DNA from: Serilophus lunatus
Lineage: Eukaryota > Chordata > Aves > Passeriformes > Eurylaimidae
Direction of reading: 5' to 3'
Length of the DNA: 64,000 nucleotides
Assembly: GCA_013399895.1 (NCBI GenBank)
Contig: VXBA01001255.1
Span: 248,001-312,000 of the forward strand
Under the pieces are notes generated by a model, which did not search any database, had not been told where the DNA came from, and saw nothing but the letters and a program-made list of their open reading frames with translations. Within the stretch, counting starts at the first letter, position 1. The number at the start of each line of letters is the position of its first letter. A program made the position numbers and the translations under genes. Of this stretch, positions 1 through 8,270 are shown in pieces.

Positions 1-430
1 GTACATATGCATGTACGCACGCATACAGGGCGAGGAGCACCTACACTGCTGTAAATACGAGTATATGTACGTATACATCAGCGGAACTGGGGAATGACGG
101 CTGCTTTGTCTCGGGCAGGAGCACACATACCAAATCAGGAGAAAAGGCTGGGTGATGCTCCAGCTGATTCGGTGCGGCGTGGTGTCCCGCTCCCGCCCCC
201 GGCCCCGCTCCCGGCCCCCGGCGGCGCGGCGCGGCGGGTGACTCGGCGGTGTATTTCAGCGGCGGCGGCGGCTTGGCAGGGCTCGGGGCTCCTCCCCCCG
301 TGTGGTGGTACCCTCTCACTTGATCAAATCCTTGAACGTGAACAGTTTCACTGAAAAGCACTTTTGAAAAAAAAAAAAAAAAATCCAGCAACAGTAAGGA
401 ACAGAATCCAACTACCGGGGAGACTTTTTC
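1..430 (+). promoter_or_regulatory. SORCS3: Upstream/promoter region with CpG-rich block
   Basis: This is sequence upstream of the probable first exon. Positions about 165-300 are very GC-rich with dense CpG and CCCGC/GGCGGCGG runs that would suit Sp/KLF-type factors, as in a CpG-island promoter. The block is followed by a run of A at 368-383. I see no convincing TATA box at a fixed distance from a start site, so the transcription start cannot be placed. Open frames on both strands here (for example 94-354 plus) follow from the stop-poor GC-rich composition and show no family signature. The promoter role is inferred from position and composition only. Confidence 0.5.
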
Positions 431-679
431 CCCCCATATTTCCTTCTATCTTTTTTTTTTTTCTTTTTTCTTTCTTTCCTGGTCATCGTCTCGGAGGCTG
501 AGAAAGGGGGAAGAGAAAGGAGAAGAAGAAGAGAAGAGCGAGAGGAAGAGGAGCTTTTGGCAAATAATAAATATTATAATTGGAATCCGTCCCTTTTCTG
601 CCTAAAGAAAAAAAAAGCCCCAAACGCAGCCCCTCGTCCCCCCTCCCTCTGCAAGCCCCCCGACTCGCTCTGCAAAGGC
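431..679 (+). promoter_or_regulatory. SORCS3: Probable 5' leader with pyrimidine tract then purine tract
   Basis: A nearly pure T/C stretch (about 426-480) is followed within 20 bases by a nearly pure G/A stretch (about 496-553). AT-rich sequence comes next, then a C-rich stretch just before the start codon. The two tracts are roughly complementary, so a transcript containing both could fold into an imperfect hairpin; such tracts are also typical of triplex-prone or nuclease-sensitive promoter DNA. There is no in-frame ATG before 680. Calling this the leader is inference, because the transcription start is not visible. Confidence 0.4.
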
Positions 680-1127
680 ATGGAGAAGGGGACCAACTGC
701 TTTCCGACATCCCACACCATTTTTCTCGCCTGGACATGGTTTTTACTTCTCTCTTGGTGTTGCACCGGCGCCGAAATAACTTGCAGATCCTGCTCATCTC
801 CATCGCCCTCCTGGCCGTCCTCTTCGTCTCGCCTTAGGCAGGAGCAGCGACAGCCGCCGCCACCGCGAGGATTACACAGCTGGCCGGGCGGCCGAGCGCG
901 GGGCTCGGTCGGGGTGGCGGCGGCCGCGGAGCCGCTGCCGAGCGCGGAGCCGGGGGGCCGTACGGGGCCGCGGGGATCTGCGCTCCGCGCNCGGGCCCCC
1001 GGAGGATGGGAGAGCGGCGCGGCAGCGAGGGGCCGAGGAGCTGAGGCTGAGCAGCACCACCTTCGCGCTCACCGGGGACGCGGCGCACAACCAAGCCATG
1101 GTGCACTGGTCCGGGCACAACAGCAGC
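680..1127 (+). CDS. SORCS3: SorCS-family VPS10P receptor, exon 1 (probable SORCS3), frame interrupted at an N
   Basis: This is the first coding exon of a type I membrane sorting receptor of the VPS10P family. SorCS3 is a neuronal receptor that sorts synaptic membrane cargo. The ATG at 680 has a good start context (G at -3 and +4). It opens a hydrophobic signal sequence (residues about 13-30, TIFLAWTWFLLLSWCCTG) ending TGAEIT, which resembles the mammalian SORCS3 signal end AGAEIT as I recall it. The exon ends with the conserved start of the VPS10P domain, STTFALTGDAAHNQ then MVHWSGHNSS (about 1056-1127), including an Asn-Ser-Ser glycosylation sequon. The two ends lie in different frames: the signal frame has codon starts such as 680, the VPS10P frame such as 1098. 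Leaving out the N at 991 joins them with no stop and gives 149 codons ending in phase 0. The GC-rich propeptide between is poorly conserved and seems shorter than in mammals. A minimal RAAR basic motif precedes the domain. SORCS1 is the main alternative, since its VPS10P start is nearly identical. Confidence 0.85.
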
Positions 1128-1136
1128 GTGAGTACC
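1128..1136 (+). other. SORCS3: Splice donor of exon 1
   Basis: AGC|GTGAGTACC fits the vertebrate donor consensus. It falls directly after the codons for HNSS. Other SorCS proteins continue with V-I-L-I-L-T-K from exon 2, so the junction is phase 0. Reading through gives a sequence unrelated to the family, which supports splicing here. Confidence 0.85.
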
Positions 1137-3158
1137 CCAGACCGATCGGACCCGATCCGGCGGGGCTTGGAGGGGAGGGAGCCGGCGGAGCGGCGGGATG
1201 TGCTGAGCCTGCCGGGCAGCCGGGGCTGCGGGGAGGAGAGGGGCGCTTGGCGGGCGCCGTGCCCTTACAGCCAGCGGGAGTGGGACATGAAGCGATGGCC
1301 CCGGCAAAATAGAAAAGTTTTTCTGGGGAAAGGTGAGGCGGATGGGAACACCGTTCTGGCCCCGTCGCCTGAGGCAGAGCTGCGCTCCCGGAGGAGCGCG
1401 GCAGGAGAGCCCCGAAGGGCTGGGCTGGCCAGAGCCTTCCCTCCGCCCCCCGCTCCAGCCTGTCCCGTGTGCTGCACAGCTGGGGACCCTTTCTCTCGGT
1501 CTCCCCACGTGTAACCTACACCTTGGCGCGATTCGCTGCCTCCGTGTCTGGGATGAATGATGTGCCGAGGTGGTGGAAAAGCCCTCTATTGCCCCGCTGT
1601 GTGTGCTGGAGGCAAGAGATATCACATTAATTCGTTAAGGTGGGGAAATCCCCACAGCATGTCAAGGGAGAGGAGGCAGGTAGTGCAAGCCCAGTAAAAA
1701 GTTTGCAAAAAATCCAAGGCATCTCACGCCTTTTTCCTGAAGTGCCCTGAAAGCCTGTGGGATTGTATGTGTAAGGGGCATGTCCCAAAAGCCCACATGC
1801 TGTTGTGCCTTGATAGTGCAGGGCCCTCCCTCACACCCACTTTGCAACACCCGGAAGATGACTGTGGACAAAACTTCAAGTTTCTTTTGACTGGGTATCA
1901 GAAATACCGTTTCCACTCTGATGTAGTCTGGGAACCTATGTAATTTAAAGGACTATGGGAAACCCTTATGTCTGGTGACAGTATTCCCGTTATTCTGATT
2001 ATTATAGCTTGTCACTGCCTTGAAAATGCCTCTTTTATTGTTTTGCCACTACTGGAAATGAGTATAAAGCAATTAACAGCATAAAACAGGTTGGCTGGAT
2101 TTTCAGATGTGTTCTTCATGAAACTTGCTAGACATGAAAAAGCAAATTGTCTACTTACTTATCTGTTTCTCTGCGTGTCAGCTATAGGTTCTAATGTGTA
2201 ATTCAGCCCTTTTTTTTTGCGATTTGAAGTTTTTTCCTCTATTTATTATTACTTAGGCAATAATTCTGACAGCAACGTAGATGTTACTTTGATTTAACTG
2301 ATTTTTAAGGCAGTTGTGTTTGCCAGACATGAATTCCACTCTCATTGAAGATGAAAGCAAACATTCAAGAGAAAACAGCTGTATGGTATATTTCAGCACT
2401 ACACTTGTTTCTAGGATTATTTATTTTTAATATAACATGGCATGTAATGAAAAAACAACATATACGCTCTCTTTTTTTGTTTCATTTCAGTGCTGAATCA
2501 AGGGGTGTTGAGCAAAAGGAGTTAAAATGCTTTTCCCATGCCTTTCCAGCATGAATTTCCAATAGTTTTGAGTATTTCTGCTTAAAATAGCAGAGAAAAC
2601 TCATTCTATAGGCATTTACAGGGGAAAGAAAGGTAATTTTTTTCTAAAGTGATGGTCAGAAAGTGATTTTCATAAATTTTTCCCTCCTTTCTCAGTTTAT
2701 TTTGCAGAAATATGCTATTTAAGTAACTAGTTTCCTTGTTCTTTAACTTTAGATGACTGAGAAAGGTGATGAAGGAAAATGTCTTGATTGTTCATGGCTT
2801 TCCATTAGGATTTTACACCTCAGGATACCATGCATTGAAAGCTTTCAACTCAAAAGCACAAGCAAAAGGCTGGTGTTTATTGCCAGTGTTTGTAGAAAGG
2901 AGAAGCAAGCATGTTATTAAATACTAGTGATTTTTTCTAATAAGAAGTTTAGCATCCTGGGACTTTTTTTTCTCCTGCCTTTTGGAGAGAGCATACTGCA
3001 TTTAGTGATTAATTGGATTTTTTTCTTTTTTTTTTTTTTTAAAGTGTAGAAGGAAAGTTAAATACTTGAACCAGGGTCCATTCATTTATTAACAGATAAG
3101 GCTGAATCCAATGCCTGTTTTGTTCAGTTTTTACCTAATTCTACTGTTGGGGTGTCTG
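1128..3158. other. Intronic sequence, GC-rich edge then AT-rich, no gene seen
   Basis: Positions 1128 to about 1560 continue the exon-1 CpG island. From about 1900 the sequence is AT-rich single-copy-looking DNA with short T runs (2210-2218 and 3029-3041). The open frames at 1098-1514 and 834-1625 (minus) are composition artefacts. I see no repeat family or further exon here. Confidence 0.6.
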
Positions 3159-3245
3159 TGGCACAGGGGCGTCAAGCAATTTGCGCAAGGTCACTCAGGC
3201 AAAGAGTGTGGCTTCTTTTGCCAGCTGTGTTGGTTCCCAGTCCCT
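3159..3245 (-). repeat. MIR-like ancient SINE fragment
   Basis: On the plus strand the sequence GGCACAGGGGCGTC, AAGCAATTTGCGCAAGGTCA and CTCAGGCAAAGAGTG follows the reverse complement of the MIR core (gaggcacagagaggttaagt, then acttgcccaaggtcacacag). It therefore lies on the minus strand. MIR is a pan-amniote tRNA-derived element, and divergence is high as expected. Edges are approximate. Confidence 0.6.
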
Positions 3246-3914
3246 CATCACAAAGCATGTATTTTCTTAGGTCACAGGAGATGTAAAGCAGCAGGAAGGT
3301 GTATTGAAAAAGGATGAAAGATACTAACTTGTGTCATGATTGTGCCAGTTGACCTAGGAGAGCAGGTAGGATGTGTCTGTATGCTATTGTATTCAGGCTG
3401 CCAAAGCTGTAAAAAGGCATACAGCTTGCTTTTATCTATTTCCTGTTACTTGAACAGACTTCAAAACCCAAGCTTTTGTCACTTATCTTTTATTAAGAAC
3501 ATGATCAATCAAATTTCTTGCAAAGAAGCACTGTATTTCAAACCAGACTTGAGTGGTGGGATATTCCTAAAAACTGGATGGATTTGCAAAAAGGAAGGCA
3601 TGGTAATAAAACATTGGGAGTTTACTGGTACGTGTAGATCTACAGACACTCCGTGGAGGGGAGATTTTTGTAGCTGCTGGATGTCCTGTTACTTAGAATG
3701 TTAAAAACCTCTTGTGGTTGTTTGGGGTTTTTTATCATTATTTTAAGAGCAACTCTTCCTCCATCTCCTATTCCCTTTTTCCTGCGTATCCCTCAAATCT
3801 CAATTTAACTTATTAAAAAATAATCCCTTCCAGGCAACAAACTTTTGTTTTCTTCATTTGTAGATAGTGAGGCCAGGATTATGATAGAGGCAAAAGGCTG
3901 GTGAGATCAGAGAA

Positions 3915-4085
3915 TTTGGGTTCTCTGCTTTGTCCTGCCCAGAGGCTTTTTCCGTGACCTTAGGAAAGACAATTAACCTCTCTGGTTCTCCTCTCCCATG
4001 TTAAATGAGGATAGTACTACTTAGCCACCACAAAGTGGTGGTGTGGAGCAGAATTTATTTCTGCTTTGTACAATACCTGAGGATC
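3915..4085 (+). repeat. MIR-like ancient SINE, plus orientation
   Basis: The order of MIR landmarks is kept. TTTGTCCTGCCCAGAGGC stands for the 'tctgccacttact' part, then come CGTGACCTTAGGAAAGACAA and TTAACCTCTCTGGTTCTCCT, then a TTAAATGAGGATAGTACTAC run matching 'aaaatggggataataatac', and a GGTGGTGTGGAGCAG segment matching the 'ttgtgaggat' region. This is the longest MIR-like copy in the window and lies about 670 bases from an opposite-strand copy. Confidence 0.65.
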
Positions 4086-4325
4086 TTCAAGTGAAAATTG
4101 TTAGGAAAATGCAAAAATATAATTCTGTACAGAAATGAGGTTTGTGTTCTGGTGAAGGGGACTTGGCTTAATTCAGTCTGATACGAGAAAAAGGAGGCTT
4201 CTCTTTTGGCTTCAAGTATCCATCTACCCTAATAGAAACATTTATTGAAAAAAGTCACTGAAGCTCTTGAGGGACCTTGTAGAGATCAGGTAAAATGTTT
4301 TCTTGCCAAGGTCTTTCTGAAGAAA
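4086..4325. other. Intronic sequence, nothing recognised
   Basis: Mixed-composition single-copy-looking sequence between the MIR fragment and the tandem duplication. No open frame, repeat family or RNA signature was seen. Confidence 0.5.
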
Positions 4326-4413
4326 GGAGAAATTTTAGTGAAATTTATTCCCAGAAGATCCTCAAGCCAGGAGAAATTTTAGTGAAATTTATTCTCAGAA
4401 GATCTTCAAGCCA
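4326..4413 (+). repeat. 44-bp direct tandem duplication, two copies
   Basis: Copy 1 (4326-4369) and copy 2 (4370-4413) both run from GGAGAAATTTTAGTGAAATT to CAAGCCA and abut with no spacer. They differ at two positions, both C in copy 1 and T in copy 2 (TTCCC/TTCTC and ATCCTC/ATCTTC). This is a fairly recent slippage or unequal-exchange duplication in non-coding DNA. Confidence 0.9.
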
Positions 4414-4639
4414 TTCTTTTTTCAAAGCCATGCCTCTCTGAACACATACACTGTGTACAAACGTACCATTCGATGAGTAGTTGTATCCTCTACACTTGTT
4501 TTCCCTCTCTAGATGTTTATGTTATTGCATGAAATTTCTGCTTATTCTGCCTACTCCAACCTTCCTGTGAAGATGATCTGATTCCTCATAGTACCTTTTC
4601 TTCTTTCCCCTCTCCCTGATTTTTAGTATAAGGACCTGT

Positions 4640-4666
4640 GGGGGAGGCGGGGGGGAGGCAGTGGGG
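4640..4666 (+). other. G-rich tract, possible G-quadruplex
   Basis: Runs of five, seven and four G (4640-4644, 4649-4655, 4663-4666) are separated by AGGC and AGGCAGT. Splitting the seven-G run gives the standard four-tract quadruplex pattern with loops of at most seven bases. It stands alone in a low-GC intron. Function is not implied. Confidence 0.45.
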
Positions 4667-7539
4667 AGGAAAGAGTAGCAGCGCCTTTAATGCTCTTACA
4701 GTTGTAAATTTCCCTATCTTGTTTCTTGACTGTAGGTTTTTCAAGAGATTTCAACACACAGTGTTGCAACATTTACAGTGAATAAAACACACTTATTGGT
4801 ATTGCTCTCCTGATATGATCACTAGTGGAATGGTAAATGGGAACTGTTGTCATTCGGTTTCAAAGTTGCCATTCTGATTAATGTACCTGTTTGTAGGAAG
4901 TACTTAATTCTGTCCATGCTTTTTCTGTGATGGAAAAACTACAAATTCTGTGGTGTTGTGGGTGGGTTTTTTCAACATGAAAAGCAAATATGCAGATTCT
5001 AGCTTTCTGTAGAAGACATTTTCATTCCACTATCTGCGGAGAGGCTGTAGCTAAATGATTATTATCGTGATTAGGTAGCCTAAGTATACATGCCTTTGCC
5101 TTTCCAGTAACTAGAGGCAACTTTCTGGCATAAAGAGGAGAAATGCACTATAATGTCTGTAAGGGTAGGAGAGGGCATTTGTCTAAGGCGTGTGCAGTAT
5201 TGCAGGTTTCTACGGCCAGGCCAAGTTCCCGTATGATCCTAGGGGCTGGATTTTTCATTCTATAGGAGAATGTCAGCAGTGCATTTTTTATCTCATTGCA
5301 GTACAGCAGTGCAGAAGATAAACCTGGAGAAGTCTGTTGTGCTTAAATGATGTAGCCTCTTCTTGTGTGGATTGTGCAATTACAGAGGTGCTTACAGTAT
5401 GATCCGGGCTTTGAAAATCAAGGAAGGCAGGATGAGAGCTGGTGGGACATGGGACTTGTTTTACCTTGACAGTCATACTGCACTATTTCGTCCAGAGATC
5501 CAGTCAACCTGTGACAGTCATCTCTATTGGATGTTTTAGAGTTACTGTGGTTTTAAGATTCACTCCAAGACTAGGAACATGAGATGTCTTTGGGACAAGA
5601 TGGTAGAGGCTAATAGTACTGCAGTAGCTTATAGACATCTGAAATAGAGTTAGAAAGAAGATGCAGCTCATCTTGCTGGTTGAAGAGGAATTAACACGTG
5701 GTAACAGCCATAACATACATCAGATTGTAAATTAGGAAGATTTCTGAAGAAAGTGGTGCAACAAGGTACCAGAAAGTCTTCAGAGATTTTCAAGACTCGT
5801 GTAAAGATCACCTGATTGGAAAAAGCCTTCTCTGAATAGGTTTTCTTTACTCCTGCTACCTCTGTATGATTTCTTTACCCTGTGCAAGCTCTGAGGGCTG
5901 ACAGTCACAAGCACATCGTGCAAGTTGTTGCAGAGAAACCTGTCCCTTCCGGGAATGATTCCCCTGAATGCTGTTGGCAGTGTTCTGGTGTGATCTGCTA
6001 ATGTACTGGTGGTTTGATACTGCGACATTACTCACTCCCATGGTAAATTACAAGCTGGGGAGGCTGATGGGCTCACTGTGTGCCAGATAGTTTTTCATTA
6101 AGATGCCTAGCAATGCTGTGTGTGATGGGCAGAATGAGATGGCCAATACTGGCAATTTCAAATAGACTGCTATGCTTGGAAGGGAGAAAGGGGAATCTTT
6201 AGGCAGGCAGTGCTGTATTTAGTTGTCAGCCATGGCTAACTGCTCCACAAGTCCAGTTGGATTTCAGTTTAAAATGTTTACTTCTAGAGTGGAAAATGGT
6301 GACAGAGCAGTCATGTTAATTGCATCACATTTTAATTGCTGTTCTAGACTGTTTCTTTCTTAAATGGCTTTTTACCACATTGTGGTCTCACTGCCATTGA
6401 AGGTAGGCCAGATCTGGCAAAGTGTCTTGATGCATTTCCACTTTTCTTCTACCTTTAGTAATAAAGTTTCTCACTAAAGTCATTCTCCAGGACTTTGCCA
6501 ATCCGTTTTTGATTAACATTGAAATAGAAGATTGGAAATAAAAATGAAACTCAGGCATGGCAACTACTTTTATGGTTGGATTGAGTCAGTAGAGCAGGAA
6601 GAAGTGTCTGGAAAATATTTTTCATGTTATTTCTCTCCAGACTGGTTTCATTACAAAGTCAATTTGATGTCCAGTGGACAGGCCTAGATATTGCTTGTGG
6701 ATCCCATGAAGTTGGCAGATTCCCTGGGCCATTACCCTGCCTGACACAGCAAGCTGTTGATGTTCTTGTAGTTCCAAGCTCAGTAACAGCACTTCACATT
6801 TTTGGGATTAGAGTGACAGGGCTGTAGGCAAATAAGCTTCCATCTCTCTTGTGCACAACCCTTCACTTTCTCTTGCTTGGCTCTAGAAAGGTGAGAGTTT
6901 GACCCACACTGTAAGCCATGCTGGAGACTGATCTGTTGACTTATTTGGCAGAGCCCAACAAGGATTTTACCTGCAATATTCCTCAGTTGGAAGATACTTC
7001 TTTTTGCATTCAAGTTTCCTGGTTTGCTTAAATTCCTTGTAGGAATACACAGTAAACAAATTCCCAAATCCTAACTTCCCTTTAATGTCCAGGGAGAAAT
7101 GCAGCATTGTTGTTATTATATCCTCCATGCAAAAAGAAAATCATGGAAGTATTTCCTTTCCTGCCTTTATGGGGTGTTGTGAGACTGAGGGAACTGAAAA
7201 AAGTTTTCTGTGTGTTTGCAGAGCATGGGGCATTAAAAATATTTGATAACCTGCTATGGAAATTTTAGGGTCAATTCCCAGCCTCGTCACAAGCAGAGCC
7301 CCAGCATGCAATAAAAATCAGAAAAGATTGATACCAAATGATCAAACCTCTCTTGTTCCTTCTTGTCTGTGCTGAAGGAGACCCAATTGCGCTCTCGCTG
7401 AATCAAGTGGCAAAGCCCTGGCACTGAGTCTGTCACGGTGATTTTTTCCCTTTGTATTCCGACATGCGACGCAATCGCTAACCAGGCATCTCTGCAGAGC
7501 ACCACAGGGCCTGCGTGCCCCAAATACCATCAGTTTTAA
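4667..7539. other. Intronic sequence, no gene seen
   Basis: Unremarkable intron. Open frames at 5288-5476, 5504-5716, 5780-6028, 6624-6827 and 6780-7067 are short, carry no domain motifs and have AT-driven codon use. No repeat family was recognised with confidence. Confidence 0.5.
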
Positions 7540-8270
7540 TTAGCACCAGCGTGATGTGGATCCCTGGGGCACAGGCTGAGGGAAGGGGTGGGTGCCGGTG
7601 TGAGGGAAGCGGAGCCGGGCGCTAGAGGGAGCGTGGGCATCTGCGAAAGGGAGGGAATGCTGCGTCGGGCGGGGAGGAGCGGGAGCCTGGGTCTGCGTGC
7701 TGGGAAGGCAGAGGCTGCTGAAATATTGATATGGAAACCCGCTCGGAGTCAATTGACTCTGTGAAACTCCCGCTGTCTGGGGTTCCCTCCGCGAGAGAGG
7801 AGAATAGTCCTAACCAGGCACTCAGCCGTGAAGCATTTTGCCGCCCGTACCGCTGATGCTGTCTCCTCTCCCTTGGTGCTGTCTCTAATCGCTGCCTGGT
7901 TTTTTTCCGGAAAATGGGACCCCCAGTGCCGGGGTCTCTCGCCTGCTCCATCCCTTCTAGCCTGAGTTATGTGCTTGTAAAACCGTCAGCACTGCCCTGC
8001 AGCTGCCGGGGGTGCTGCTGAGGTGGGAGAGGAGTGATGTTGACCTGTGCAGTGTCGGGGAGCTGTGACCTGGATCCTGGCTGCACCCTCCACCTCCTGC
8101 ACCGCCGTGCCCCGTTGTCTCCGGGCCAAGCCCCGGGGGTGGCTGCGGACAGACCCACCTCACTGCCCGTCTGCTCCCTCTCCTGCAGCACTGAGAGCGG
8201 CAGGGGAACTGTGCTTCATTGCCTCTTTCCCTGTGCCCGATCCGCAGAGGATGTGTTTGCCCTGACAGCC
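7540..8270. promoter_or_regulatory. Intronic CpG-rich island, possible alternative promoter or enhancer
   Basis: About 730 bases stand out as GC- and CpG-rich inside a CpG-poor intron. By eye there are about two dozen CpGs in 7540-7960, with continuing GC richness to about 8270. The island holds GGGCGGGG-type and GCGGAGCCGGG motifs and a perfect 14-base palindrome (7746-7759). Open frames on both strands here (7622-7951 minus, 8034-8330 plus) follow from the low stop frequency of GC-rich DNA. It lies about 6.4 kb downstream of exon 1, where an internal promoter or CpG-type enhancer could sit. No splice donor or exon was established, so the role is inference. Confidence 0.5.
7746..7759. promoter_or_regulatory. 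Perfect 14-bp palindrome GAGTCAATTGACTC
   Basis: The sequence equals its own reverse complement and contains two AP-1-like half sites (GAGTCA and TGACTC) in inverted orientation around AATT. It sits inside the intronic CpG-rich island, next to AAATATTGATATGG, an AT-rich patch with a homeodomain/Cut-type look. Binding is inference only. Confidence 0.4.

Noticed and set aside
94..391. Overlapping open frames in the upstream CpG block
   Set aside because: These are composition artefacts of CG-rich sequence. No homology or start context links them to the gene.
680..1127. SORCS1 as the identity of exon 1
   Set aside because: The VPS10P start is nearly shared by both paralogues, but the signal-peptide end fits SORCS3 better. 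SORCS1 is kept as an alternative, not excluded.
834..1625. 263-codon minus-strand open frame over exon 1
   Set aside because: It is antisense to a well-supported exon and Pro/Arg-rich, as expected from GC-rich DNA with few stops. It has no domain signature.
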